Counted from the first letter of the stretch, positions 26,142 through 34,861 are shown. The stretch is DNA of 64,000 bases from Granulosicoccus sp963833195 (GCA_963833195.1 CAWHXF010000027.1:2728001-2792000), one strand, 5' to 3'. A program made the numbers and translations. Notes: a model not told the origin generated them from the sequence alone.

Positions 26142-26585
26142 TCAGCCGGTCCGGCGCTGACAATCGGGGCAGACGCCCCAGTAGATGACCTCGGCCTCGT
26201 CGATGAGGTAGCCGTGATCGTGCTCGGCCGTCAGGCACGGCGCCGCGCCCGTCGCGCACGCGATGTCGACGACGGCGTCGCAGCGGCGGCATGCCAGGTG
26301 GTGGTGGTTGTCCCCCACCCGGCACTCGTAGCGCGCCGCCGAGCCCGCGGGCTGAATGCGTCGCACCAGCCCGCGCTCGGTCAGCGCGCGCAGGGCGTCG
26401 TAGACGGCCTGGCGCGACACCGCACCGATGGCGGCGCGCACCGCGTCGCCGATCTCGTCGGCCGCTGCGTGCGGCGAGGCCTCGACCGCGCGCAGCACGG
26501 CGAGGCGCTGCGCGGTCACCTGCAGGCCGGCCCGGCGCAGGGTGCCGGGGGCATCGGTCGGGGGCTGGAGGGAGTCCTTGATCAT
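26142..26585 (-). CDS. Fur family transcriptional regulator (FurA/PerR-like)
   Basis: Metal-dependent repressor of 147 residues: winged helix with the recognition region VSRQAVYDALRALTERGLVRRI, metal-site histidines in DNHHHLACRRC, and two CXXC zinc pairs (CRRC and CPDC). Its position immediately before katG makes it the likely local regulator, sensing peroxide or iron and controlling both genes. Related FurA/PerR members work this way; sensing metal cannot be told here. Confidence 0.92.
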   Translation of the reverse strand: MIKDSLQPPTDAPGTLRRAGLQVTAQRLAVLRAVEASPHAAADEIGDAVRAAIGAVSRQAVYDALRALTERGLVRRIQPAGSAARYECRVGDNHHHLACRRCDAVVDIACATGAAPCLTAEHDHGYLIDEAEVIYWGVCPDCQRRTG

Positions 26586-26593
26586 CGAGAGTC

Positions 26594-26622
26594 AGGATGA
26601 CGCCGATTCCGGAGTAAGTCAA
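26594..26622 (-). promoter_or_regulatory. candidate promoter of the Fur-family gene and katG
   Basis: On the minus strand TTGACT (26622-26617) and CATCCT (26599-26594) are spaced by 17 bases. Transcription would begin only a few bases before the ATG at 26585, giving an almost leaderless mRNA. The -35 match is good, the -10 weak. Confidence 0.4.
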
Positions 26623-26734
26623 GAATTGGCGAGAGGGCGAACGTTGCGGGACATGCGTCGCGATCGGCCTCGGGTGCCAGTTGTCGGTGACCGGGGGGGG
26701 TTATGGTCTCGCCGGGCACATCCGAGCGACGGCC

Positions 26735-26900
26735 ATGGACAAGGAGACGGACGGGACATCCTCCCGGGAACGAAGGCGGCGCGCGCAGGAGATCGTCGAG
26801 TGCTACGCGGCGGTGCCCGGGCGCAGCGTCGTCGATGAATTCCTGGCCGAGAAGCGGTACGTGGCCGAAGACGAGAACGGAGCGGTGGACGATGCGCGAG
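26735..26900 (+). other. small open frame, possible gene fragment
   Basis: From ATG 26735 about 50 codons look coding: a basic helix (SSRERRRRAQEIVECYAAV) then VVDEFLAEKRYVAEDENG, a shape reminiscent of small antitoxin or addiction-type proteins. The frame then runs into the opposite-strand OLD-like fragment without a natural end, so this may be a truncated remnant. No family assignment is made. Confidence 0.3.
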
Positions 26901-26911
26901 AGGCCCGACGC

Positions 26912-27490
26912 TCAGTCGGCGTCCGCGGACTGCGCCTCCGCCGGCCGCGCGGTCGCGAACAGCGCAGCGAGCAGGTCCAGTTTTTTTTGCCCACCTCGGC
27001 GGGCAACGACTCCGGCGGCACGAACGCGACCAGCCGGTGCAGCTCGCCCTTGCGCAGCAGCATGCGCTGACCGAGCGCGACACCCAGCCGGCGGAAGAAA
27101 TCCTCGGCCAGCGCGCTGAGCTTGCGCCGTTCGGTCTTGGTCAGCCAAATCAACCGCGCCGCGTCCGGCGCCGCGTCACGCCAGGTCCGGAAATCGGCTT
27201 CGTCGTCGTCGAACACTCGCTCCAGAACCACGGCGTTCAGCGCCTCGTCGATGCGCGTTCGTGTCTCGTCCGCCAGCAGATCGTTACTCGGATAACGCTC
27301 GAGGGCGTAGCGCCGCAGCAGCTCCGGCGTGACGAAGTAGTTCTCGATCTCGTAGCGACGCCAGTGCGCGATGCGGAACGAGCCCGCTTCCCCATCGCGG
27401 CGCGCACGGTCATCGCCATCGAGGATCGCCAGACCGGCAAGGCTCCCCACCAGACCGCGCATGGCGTAGAAGTGCTCCTTCGGCGCGCGG
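26912..27490 (-). pseudogene. C-terminal fragment of an OLD-like (TOPRIM) ATPase/nuclease
   Basis: The minus strand encodes about 190 residues resembling the C-terminal half of OLD-type or AAA ATPases linked to TOPRIM nucleases: GLAILDGDDRAR (TOPRIM-like DGD), then WRRYEIENYFVTPELL, and an end with GELHRLVAFVPPESLPAEV. The N-terminal ATPase half is absent; homology stops near 27490, where plus-strand reverse-transcriptase sequence begins. A run of eight A (T at 26981-26988) lies at a frame change: the natural ending (KKLDLLAALFATARPAE) is in another frame from the body. So the gene is truncated and frameshifted. Proteins of this type often serve phage defence; here it is a relic. Confidence 0.6.
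27279..27297. repeat. 19-bp palindromic repeat, copy 1
   Basis: GATCGTTACTCGGATAACG, inside the OLD-like fragment where it encodes part of RYPSNDL on the minus strand. An exact second copy lies at 28484-28502. The core CGTTA-6-TAACG is an inverted repeat. Confidence 0.85.
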
Positions 27491-28500
27491 TCGTGATGGC
27501 GCTCGAAGCGGTCTACGAGCAGGATCTTCAGGACTGCTCGTGCGGGTTCCGGCCACGGCGCTCGGCGCACGATGCGCTGCAGCGGTGTGGTCGGGGACGA
27601 TGCGCCTCGGGGGCTGCTGGATGATCGATCTCGACATCCGCCAGTTCTTCGACGACGTGGATAGAAGCCATCTGGGGACGATGCTCGATGGCCGCGGTGC
27701 GGGACGGAGTGATCCGTCGCGCGGTGGGGAAGTGGTTGAACGCCGGCGTCATGGAGGACGGCGTGGTGAGCCGCCCGGATCGGGCACACCGCAGGGCGGG
27801 GTCATCAGTCCGCTGCTGGCGAACATCTACCTGCACACGGTGCTCGACACCTGGTTCGAGACCGAGGTGCGCCGCGTCTGCGCGGCGGATCGTTCATGGT
27901 CCGCTACGCCGACGATGCGGTGCTGTGCTTCGCCGACGAGGCGGATGCGCGGCGGGTGATGGAGGTTCTGCCGAAACGGCTTGCGCGCTTCGGCCTTGCG
28001 CTAAACGAGCGCAAGACGCGGCTGGTGGAGTTCAAGCCGCCGGGGAGGCGAGGCGAGCGAGCCGAGTCCACGGGCGCGAGCCCGTGGGGCGAGCACGCGT
28101 TCGACTTCCTCGGCTTCACCCACTTCTGGCGACGATCCAGGAAGGGTCGATGGATAGTGGCGAGAAAGACGGCGAAGGGTCGCTTCGGGCGCGCGCTGGG
28201 GCGCGTGTCCGAGTGGTGCCGGAGGTTCCGGCACGGTCGCTGACGGAGCAGCAGGCGGCGCTGAACCGCTTCCTGCGGGGTCACTACGCCTACTTCGGGG
28301 TTACCGGGAACAGCCGCGCGTTGGGCCGCTTCCGGCACGAGGTCAGGCGGCGGTGGCTCTACTGGCTGCGCAGGCGATCGAATCGTCGGCGGATGCCGTG
28401 GGAGCGGTTCGCTCGTCTGGAGATGCGCTATCCACTCGCCGTGCCGCGCGTGGTCCGATCGGCCGGAGCTGTCGACCCGCCCCGATCGTTACTCGGATAA
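27478..28500 (+). pseudogene. group II intron-type reverse transcriptase remnant, multiply frameshifted
   Basis: Ordered pieces of a group II-type reverse transcriptase lie in changing frames. Frame order: ALEAVYEQDLQDCSCGFRP; then GTMRLGGCWMIDLDIRQFFDD; then RDGVIRRAVGKWLNAGV; then GTPQGGVISPLLANIYLH; then MVRYADDAVLCF (catalytic YADD) through FDFLGFTHFW; then ALNRFLRGHYAYFGVTGNSRAL and PWERF. At least five frameshifts are needed, and the N-terminal RT0-RT1 region is missing. No domain V-like ribozyme hairpin is seen downstream, so only the ORF relic remains. The left edge meets the OLD-like fragment; the right edge ends in the 19-bp repeat. Confidence 0.85.
28068..28087 (+). other. perfect 8-bp hairpin with GCGA tetraloop inside the RT remnant
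   Basis: CCACGGGC, GCGA, GCCCGTGG: an eight-base perfect stem capped by a GNRA-class tetraloop. It falls in a stretch (after EFKPP, before FDFLGF) that is longer than in most relatives. Confidence 0.6.
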
Positions 28501-28502
28501 CG
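28484..28502. repeat. 19-bp palindromic repeat, copy 2
   Basis: Exact copy of 27279-27297, here at the 3' end of the RT remnant. In this copy the inverted arms extend to seven bases (ATCGTTA / TAACGAT). Confidence 0.85.
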
Positions 28503-28601
28503 ATTTCCGTCCCGGGCCCGGCACCTCTGCCCCGCGCTTCGCCCTGCCCGACTTCAGCAGTCTCCGACTCCGTGGCCCCCTCCGCATCGAGCTCCCGTCC
28601 G

Positions 28602-29216
28602 CTACGGCGCCGGATACGTCACGAACACGTACTCCCGGCCCGGGCCCTCGGGTTCGCGAATCACGCCGAACATCCCCATGTCGTTGAACGACACGACGGT
28701 GTACTCCCCGGGCTCGCTCAGCGTGTAGGTCAGCGGGCCGCGCACGGTGTCGAAGTACTGGTAGTTGCGCTGGATGTTGTAGCCGGTGGCGCCCTCCTGC
28801 GCGTCCCAGCTCAGCACGTCTCCTTCCAGCTCGATCCCGGTCACCTTCGGCAGCGTGGTCATCGCCTCGGGCGGCACCTCGATGCCGTCGGGCGCGTACA
28901 GCACGTTGGTGTACGGCTGCCCGCCCTCCTCCGGGGTGCGGGTGACGCCGAACTCGCCGGCATCGTTGAACGAGATCACGTGGTACGCGCCGGGCTCCAC
29001 GACGGTGTAGCTCAGCGGTCCGCGCACCGTGTCGAAGTACGCGTAGTCGCGGTGGATGTTGTAGCCGGTGGCCCCTTCCTGCGCATCCCAGGTGAGCCGG
29101 TTGCCGTCGAGTGCGAGGCCCGTGACCTTGGGCAACTCCTGCGCGACGGCCGGCGCCGCGACCTGCGCGGCGGCGAGACTCAGGCCGGCGGCGAGTAGGC
29201 GAATTCTTGATCGCAT
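28602..29216 (-). CDS. secreted protein with two tandem fibronectin III-like repeats
   Basis: Protein of 204 residues with a signal peptide ending AVAQ-ELPKV. Two copies of an approximately 90-residue unit follow, starting LPKVTGLALDGNRLTWDAQ and LPKVTGIELEGDVLSWDAQ, each with EGATGYNI, YFDTVRGPL and a closing SFND segment. The length and the strand pattern match fibronectin type III domains. No catalytic residues are seen, so binding or structural use outside the cytoplasm is likely. It is a single gene between the RT remnant and sdaA. Confidence 0.78.
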   Translation of the reverse strand: MRSRIRLLAAGLSLAAAQVAAPAVAQELPKVTGLALDGNRLTWDAQEGATGYNIHRDYAYFDTVRGPLSYTVVEPGAYHVISFNDAGEFGVTRTPEEGGQPYTNVLYAPDGIEVPPEAMTTLPKVTGIELEGDVLSWDAQEGATGYNIQRNYQYFDTVRGPLTYTLSEPGEYTVVSFNDMGMFGVIREPEGPGREYVFVTYPAP

Positions 29217-29324
29217 GAGGTTCTACCTGTCGGTGAAAGCGTCGTCCCGGGCGCGACGAATCCGACGCTATCACGGTGTGGACGGCAGGCTCGAGGCTCG
29301 GGCGCGGCACTTCGACCGCCGACC

Positions 29325-30782
29325 TCAGCAGTCCGCCAACCCCACCGAGATCTCGACGTAGTGCAGCGCGAGTCCGCCGCGCGAGGTCTCCTTGTACTTC
29401 GTCTTCATGTCCGCGCCCGTGTCGCGCATGGTGCGGATCACGCGGTCCAGGGACACGCGGTGCGTGCCGTCGCCGCGCAGCGCGAGCCGGGCGGCATTGA
29501 CCGCCTTCACGGCCGCCATGGCGTTTCTCTCGATGCACGGCACCTGCACCAGCCCGCCGACGGGGTCGCAGGTGAGCCCGAGGTTGTGCTCCATGGCGAT
29601 CTCGGCGGCGTTCTCGACCTGCGCGGGCGTACCGCCGAGCACGGCCGCCAGCGCGCCTGCGGCCATGGAGCAGGCCGAGCCCACCTCGCCTTGGCAGCCG
29701 ACCTCGGCGCCGGAAATGGAGGCGTTGCGCTTGTACAGCGCGCCGATGGCGGCGGCCGTGAGCAGGAAGCGCTCGGCGCCCGGCGCGTCCGCGCCCGGCA
29801 CGAACTTCAACCACCAGTGCAGCGTGGCCGGGATGATGCCCGCCGCGCCGTTCGTGGGCGCAGTGACGACGCGGCCGCCCGCGGCGTTCTCCTCGTTGAC
29901 GGCCAGCGCGTAGAGGTTCAGCCAGTCCATGGTGCGCAGAGGATCGTCCGGACCGCTGCCCACGATCGGTGCGCCGCACCCACCCGATACGGGAGCCTGC
30001 GCCTCCTCGGCGAGCAGCGCGTCGTGCAGGTCCGGTGCGCGGCGCGGCACCTTCATGCCGCCGGGCAGCGTGCCGCGCGTGCGGCAGCCGCGCTCGATGC
30101 AGGCCGTCATGGTCTCGCGCAGCGTCGCCAGATCCGCCGACAGCGTCGCGGCGTCGCGCGTGACGAGCTCGTTCGCGCGCACGATGCCCGCGATGTCGAT
30201 GTCGTCTTCCCGGCACATGCGCAGCAGGTCCGCACCGCTCTCGAACGGGTACGGCAAGGCGGGCCGCGCGTCGTCCGCACCTTCGTCCGCCACGATCACG
30301 CCATCGACGACCCGGTCCTCGTCCACCACGAAACCGCCCCCGACCGAGTAGTAGTGACGCTCGAGCAGCGGCGTGCCCAACGCGTCGCAGGCCGCGAACC
30401 GCATGGCGTTCGGGTGCGCGGGCAGGGAGCGGCGCCGGTGCATGACGATGTCCTTCGCCGGGTCGAACGCCACCCGGTGCCCGCCGGGCAGCAGCAGGCT
30501 GCGCCCGGCGGCGAACGCGGCCAGCCGCGCATCGATGCTGTCCACGTCCACGGTGGCGGGATGCTCGCCCTCGAGCCCCAGCAGCACGGCCCGGTCGCTG
30601 CCGTGGCCCCGACCGGTGGCGCCCAGCGAGCCGAACAGCTCGACCTCCAGGCCCGCCGGCACGATGCCGGCCTCCTGCAGCGCGAGCGCGAAGCGGCGCG
30701 CCGCGACCATGGGCCCCACGGTGTGGGAGCTCGACGGCCCGATGCCGATCTTGAACAGCTCGAAGGTGCCGACGGGGTTCAT
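29325..30782 (-). CDS. sdaA: L-serine ammonia-lyase (iron-sulfur type)
   Basis: Serine deaminase of 485 residues converting L-serine to pyruvate and ammonia with a [4Fe-4S] cluster. It is the single-chain form: beta domain first (FKIGIGPSSSHTVGPM), then the alpha domain with cysteines in AEVGCQGEVGSACSMAAG and TCDPVGGLVQVPCIERN that hold the cluster. About 25 residues longer than E. coli SdaA. It sits alone, far from the sgaA-glyA operon, but draws on the same serine pool. Confidence 0.96.
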   Translation of the reverse strand: MNPVGTFELFKIGIGPSSSHTVGPMVAARRFALALQEAGIVPAGLEVELFGSLGATGRGHGSDRAVLLGLEGEHPATVDVDSIDARLAAFAAGRSLLLPGGHRVAFDPAKDIVMHRRRSLPAHPNAMRFAACDALGTPLLERHYYSVGGGFVVDEDRVVDGVIVADEGADDARPALPYPFESGADLLRMCREDDIDIAGIVRANELVTRDAATLSADLATLRETMTACIERGCRTRGTLPGGMKVPRRAPDLHDALLAEEAQAPVSGGCGAPIVGSGPDDPLRTMDWLNLYALAVNEENAAGGRVVTAPTNGAAGIIPATLHWWLKFVPGADAPGAERFLLTAAAIGALYKRNASISGAEVGCQGEVGSACSMAAGALAAVLGGTPAQVENAAEIAMEHNLGLTCDPVGGLVQVPCIERNAMAAVKAVNAARLALRGDGTHRVSLDRVIRTMRDTGADMKTKYKETSRGGLALHYVEISVGLADC

Positions 30783-30845
30783 GGCGCGAACGCTACCCTG
30801 TTCGGACGGCGCGGCTGCGCATGCGCCTCCTCCGAGGTCGCAGTC

Positions 30846-31700
30846 TCAACGGTAGGCGTCGAGAAAGCGCTGGATGGTCGAGACGGCCACCGACACCGAG
30901 TGGTTCTCGAGCTTCACGTAGCGATCGCCGCTGAGGTACGCCCCGTAGCCGCGCAGCAGCCCCACCAGCCGGTAGGTGCCGCGCGAGCAGGCCAGCAACC
31001 CGCCGCCGGACTGCCCCGAATCGATGGGGGCGCTGGTGTGCAGCGCGCCGTCGCGGTGCTTCTGGAACACGCCCACGCTCGTCGCCATGGCTTGCGCGCG
31101 CGGGTAGCCGGCGGCCCAGACGGGCTGACGGTCACTCGGGTCGTGATCCGCGAGCGCGATGGGCTCGATGCCCGGGGTATCGACCGACAGGACGGCCAGA
31201 TCGGTGGCGTGATCGACGAACAGCAGCGTGGCGAGCCGGAAGTCCTCGCCGATCCGCACGAAGAAGCGCCCCGCCCCCTGCACCGCGTGCGCGGCGGTCA
31301 GCACCTTGCCGGGCGCGAACACGACGCCGCTGGCGTGGCTGCCGTTGTCGGCGGCGACGGGCAGGATGGCGGCGAGCGTGGCGGCACCGGGCCAGCGGCA
31401 CGAGCGCGGGGAGACGTCGGCGGCGGGCGCCTCGGAGCGCAGGGCCAGCGCGGTCTCGGGCGGCTCGTCCGGGGCGGGCGGTACGCCCGCGGCGCGCGAC
31501 AGCGCGGCGTCGACGACGCGCGTCGGCGCGCGCCCGGCGGCATCCCCCGCGACGGAGCCCGCAGCGGCGCCGAGCGGCTCCACCACTCGGGTGACCGCCG
31601 GGCGCTCGTCACGCTCCGCGCTGGCACCGCCCGGCACGCTCGCGAACGCGAGCGCGCTCAGGCAGAGGACCGTTCGAATGGATGTCGCGACGTTCGGCAT
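30846..31700 (-). CDS. secreted trypsin-like serine protease
   Basis: Exported protein of 284 residues. A signal peptide (IRTVLCLSALAFASVPGGASA) is followed by a low-complexity region of about 70 residues and a trypsin-like peptidase domain with catalytic His in VLTAAHAVQG, Asp in HATDLAVLSVD and Ser in DSGQSGGGLL. ATG 31700 is chosen because it places the signal peptide correctly; the open frame upstream is not protein-like. There is no PDZ domain, so it is not a DegP/HtrA form. Upstream 31701-31971 shows no gene or clear site. Confidence 0.85.
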   Translation of the reverse strand: MPNVATSIRTVLCLSALAFASVPGGASAERDERPAVTRVVEPLGAAAGSVAGDAAGRAPTRVVDAALSRAAGVPPAPDEPPETALALRSEAPAADVSPRSCRWPGAATLAAILPVAADNGSHASGVVFAPGKVLTAAHAVQGAGRFFVRIGEDFRLATLLFVDHATDLAVLSVDTPGIEPIALADHDPSDRQPVWAAGYPRAQAMATSVGVFQKHRDGALHTSAPIDSGQSGGGLLACSRGTYRLVGLLRGYGAYLSGDRYVKLENHSVSVAVSTIQRFLDAYR

Positions 31701-31971
31701 CGATTCCACTGTTCCCCACGGTCCGGACGACCGTGACGCTTCGGGATATCGACGGTGGTCCGCGGCGTTTCCAGCCGGTGGGCAAGCCCCCGGGCCGTAG
31801 CGTGCAGCAGTTACCAGCACCGATTCCGGTTTCGCGGGATCGCTCCCACCCCTGGGCCCTGTGACACCGGGACACGAAACCCTGCGGTTCGTTGCCGACG
31901 GCGCGTAGCCCAGCATACCCGCGAATGCAAGCCGGTGAACGCACCGTCGAGGACGTTGCGCTGACGCGGCC

Positions 31972-32544
31972 CTAGCCCCCGATGCCGATGCCGATGCCGC
32001 CGCTGGTGCGCCCGCCGCTGCCGACACCGATGCCGAACGTGAACCCCGTGCGCGGCCCGGGGCCCTGCCCGGTCCACAGGTGCAGGTCGCTGGCGCGCAC
32101 CACGGGCAGTTGCCGTCTGGCCTCGCCGACGCTCACCTCCTCCAGGCCGTCGAGCGAGCCCAGCACGGTGAGCTGCCGCCCTTCGGCGTAATCGAGGATC
32201 TCCAGGTACTCGTCGGACTTCACGACGAAGCGCCCCTGCGAGGGCAGCCCTGTCTGGGGACGCTGCGTGCGATCCAGGGGATAGGCGACGAGCTCGAGCT
32301 GGCTGCCTGACTCGAGGTTCGAGGCACCGATGATGGTGCCGCCCCACAACACGGTGCCGCTCGCGAGCGCTGCGTCGTTCGCGACCTCGGCGGGGACGAC
32401 GGGCTCGGGCGTCGCGCCGCGCTCGTCCAGATCGATGGGGGTGGACGCGCACGCGCCGAGCGCGACCGACGCGCACAGGGCGAACGCTACGCGCGCCCGG
32501 GACGGACGATCGAGCGAACGGTGCGACGACGAGCTGTGGGACAT
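31972..32544 (-). CDS. Slp family outer-membrane lipoprotein
   Basis: Lipoprotein of 190 residues with lipobox LGAC near residue 32 from ATG 32544. The body carries the Slp pattern VLWGGTIIGASN, LVAYPLDRTQRPQ, GRFVVKS...EYLEILDYAEGRQLTVLGSLDG and VVRASDLHLW. It ends in a Gly/Ile-rich tail. A GTG at 32586 overlaps the stop of the upstream Slp gene by four bases and is an alternative start. Slp proteins are induced by starvation or stationary phase in E. coli; precise function is unknown. Confidence 0.82.
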   Translation of the reverse strand: MSHSSSSHRSLDRPSRARVAFALCASVALGACASTPIDLDERGATPEPVVPAEVANDAALASGTVLWGGTIIGASNLESGSQLELVAYPLDRTQRPQTGLPSQGRFVVKSDEYLEILDYAEGRQLTVLGSLDGLEEVSVGEARRQLPVVRASDLHLWTGQGPGPRTGFTFGIGVGSGGRTSGGIGIGIGG

Positions 32545-32582
32545 GGCGTTCTCGGTGAATCCGTTGCAGGGGCACGCGACGC

Positions 32583-33323
32583 TCACGGGCGCACCGTCAC
32601 GCCCACCCCGACGCGACCTCCGCGACGGACATGGGGCCGGTAGAGGGGGTCATGGCGGACGCCGTACCAGAAGCGCGTGTTGAAGTCGTAGGGGTAGTGA
32701 CCCACCGGATAGCCCCAGGGCGCGATGCCGAAGGGGACGTAGCCGTACGGGTACGCACCGTAGGGCCCGTACGGCCCCGGCACCGCCGCGGAGGCACGTG
32801 CCGCCGGCTGCCAGTAGCGGTAGTCGTCCACCCGCACGACCGGAAAGCGATAGCCCGATTCCCCGATGCGGCCGTCACGCATGCCCTCCACCTCGCCCGT
32901 GACCGTGATGTCGCGCCCGGCGCGAACGATCTCGGGGTCCAGGAAGCCGTCGATACGGGCCACGAAGCGGCCTTCGCTGACGTCGACGTGGCGTGGCCTG
33001 CCGCGACGGTCGAGGGGCCGGGAAACGATCTGCAGCTCCGTCGCGTCGTCGCCGGTGTTGTTCACGCTCGCGATGGTGCCGCCCCAGCGCACCGTCGGCG
33101 TCGCCGCGCCGGTCCCGGCGGGGGCGTCCGCGGCGTCGCGCTGGACGTCCGCGACGGTGACGGAGGCGTAGCCTTCGTCCGCCGGCGGCACGCTCGCGCA
33201 GCCGCCCGCCAGCAGCAGCGCGAACGCGGCGGCCGGCGCGATGAAACGCCGCCCGGCGGCGAGCGGAACCCGCCCGCAGGAGCGAGGCGATGCGCCCGGA
33301 CGGGCGCGGGTTTGTGGGCGCAC
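32583..33323 (-). CDS. Slp family outer-membrane lipoprotein (second copy)
   Basis: Second Slp protein, homologous to its neighbour: lipobox LAGGC, then VRWGGTIASVNN, VSRPLDRRGRPR, GRFVARIDGFLDPEIVRAGRDITVTGEVEG and VVRVDDYRYW. It adds a Tyr/Gly/Pro-rich C-terminal region (GPYGPYGAYPYGY) and an Arg/Gly/Val end. The start is uncertain: GTG 33323 gives a long basic leader before the signal peptide, and the frame is open to 33407. The two genes form a tandem pair, probably one transcript. Confidence 0.78.
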   Translation of the reverse strand: MRPQTRARPGASPRSCGRVPLAAGRRFIAPAAAFALLLAGGCASVPPADEGYASVTVADVQRDAADAPAGTGAATPTVRWGGTIASVNNTGDDATELQIVSRPLDRRGRPRHVDVSEGRFVARIDGFLDPEIVRAGRDITVTGEVEGMRDGRIGESGYRFPVVRVDDYRYWQPAARASAAVPGPYGPYGAYPYGYVPFGIAPWGYPVGHYPYDFNTRFWYGVRHDPLYRPHVRRGGRVGVGVTVRP

Positions 33324-33647
33324 GGGCGCCTCCGTGACGGCAACGGGATGCGTAGCATCATGGGGGCACCGCGCGTGCGCTGCACGTCCGACTCCCGAAC
33401 CGGGCAATGAATTTCACGACCCGCGTCTCGGAAGCGGGCCGCGATGCCGCAGGCGATTTTACCGACCGCCGCGACGCCCGATAACCCGATCATCGCCGTC
33501 GTGGACGCTCGGACGGCACGAAGGCTCGCCGACCGCGGCTTCGTGGCGACGGAACGAACGCGCTGCCCCGGCGTCAACCCCGGTACGCCGGACGGCGGGC
33601 AGACTGGACCCGATCACGCCCATGGGCAGCCTGAGGAGGACGAGACC

Positions 33648-33938
33648 ATGCAGTCGATCACCCGCGCGGCGAGCCTGCTGCGCACCAGCGAGATCAAGCT
33701 GCTGTCGGAGGCGTACCTCACCCACTTCGGCGATCACGCCGACGAGGAGGACATGATGTTCCTCTTCACGCGCTTCATGATGTTCGGGGAGCTGCCGGAC
33801 TGGGTGAAGCGCTACGCCGACAACGTGCTGTCGGATCTCGAGGCGAACCGCCAGGTCAACCTCAACTCCTTCTGCGTGCTGAACCTCGCGCCGCGCGTCG
33901 GCGACAAGACCAGCATCGGGTTCTCGCTGGAGAAGTAG
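33648..33938 (+). CDS. hypothetical protein
   Basis: Protein of 96 residues with no recognised domain, rich in Met and Phe in one segment (DMMFLFTRFMMFGELPDWV), mixed alpha-helical, cytoplasmic. A strong ribosome site GGAGG (33635-33639) sits eight bases before ATG 33648, which decides the start against the longer open frame. It is monocistronic. The 240 bases upstream hold no other clear gene. Confidence 0.65.
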   Translation: MQSITRAASLLRTSEIKLLSEAYLTHFGDHADEEDMMFLFTRFMMFGELPDWVKRYADNVLSDLEANRQVNLNSFCVLNLAPRVGDKTSIGFSLEK

Positions 33939-33958
33939 GCCGCGAGCCTCGCACGCCC

Positions 33959-34861
33959 TCAGTCGGTCGCGCGCGCCATCCGGTAGAGCCGGCGCGCGTT
34001 GTCCACGAACACCGCCTCGCGAACGCCATCGTCCAACGCGTCCCGGCACGCGTTCACCGCCCTGTCGAACGTGCCCGCCAGCGACTCGACCGGGAAGTTG
34101 CTGCCCCACATCACGCGCGCCGGGCCGAACGTCTCGACGAGGTGGGAGACGGCGGAAGCTACCGATGCCGCGGACCAGCCGGCATCGAACATGCCGAAGC
34201 CCGACAGCTTGACCGCGACCCGATCGAGCGCGGCCAACCGCTCGGTGCCGGCGCGCCAGCGCCGGACGCCTTCGGGCGTCGGGTCGTGCGGCGAGCCCGC
34301 GTGGTCCACGATGACGGTGACGTCCGGATGATCCGCCAGCACGTCGGCGGCCTCGGCCATCTGTTCGGGGTAGAGCTGCAGGTCGAAGCTCAGGTCGCGC
34401 GTGGCGAGCGTGGCGTAACCGGCCTGCCAGGAGGCATCTCTCAGGAAGTGGCGCGGCGCGAACGAGCGCGCGGCGTCGTCGTCCAGCCGCGACAGGATCT
34501 GGCGCACGCCGCGAAAGCACGCGTGCCGGGCCTGGGCGTCGAGCACGCGTTCGAGCTCCGGGCTCGCGAGATCCGCCAGCCCGACGATGGCGTGTTCGAG
34601 CCCGGTACGATCGAACACCGATTGCACCCACGAGGTCTCGGCCACCGCATCCACGGCACCGTCGCACTGCACGTGCACCGAGCCCACCAGCTCGTGCGCC
34701 CGGCTCTCGTTCGAATAGTGCGCCCACTCGTAGTCGCGCTGGATGGGCGTCGGGTCGCCGAAGGGTTTCGGCGCACCGATGTCGCGCAGCCAGCCGTAGC
34801 CGATGTCGGGCTCGGCGCGTTCGGGAATCCAGAGGTGGTGGTGCGCATCGACGATCCTCAT
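33959..34861 (-). CDS. amidohydrolase family protein (fuconolactonase-like)
   Basis: TIM-barrel metal hydrolase of 300 residues of the amidohydrolase_2 group. It opens with the metal motif VDAHHHLWIPE, has a strand-end His in VIVDHAGSP and the final barrel Asp-like region RVMWGSNFPVES, as in L-fuconolactonase and 2-pyrone-4,6-dicarboxylate lactonase relatives. A lactone substrate is the best guess; no pathway genes flank it to settle it. Confidence 0.82.
   Translation of the reverse strand: MRIVDAHHHLWIPERAEPDIGYGWLRDIGAPKPFGDPTPIQRDYEWAHYSNESRAHELVGSVHVQCDGAVDAVAETSWVQSVFDRTGLEHAIVGLADLASPELERVLDAQARHACFRGVRQILSRLDDDAARSFAPRHFLRDASWQAGYATLATRDLSFDLQLYPEQMAEAADVLADHPDVTVIVDHAGSPHDPTPEGVRRWRAGTERLAALDRVAVKLSGFGMFDAGWSAASVASAVSHLVETFGPARVMWGSNFPVESLAGTFDRAVNACRDALDDGVREAVFVDNARRLYRMARATD

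Noticed and set aside
28500..28601. Possible group II intron ribozyme end (domain V) after the RT remnant
   Set aside because: No AGC/bulge hairpin of domain V form was found on either strand next to the RT.
31701..31971. A possible riboswitch or leader RNA upstream of the protease
   Set aside because: Several short GC hairpins but no recognised conserved boxes.
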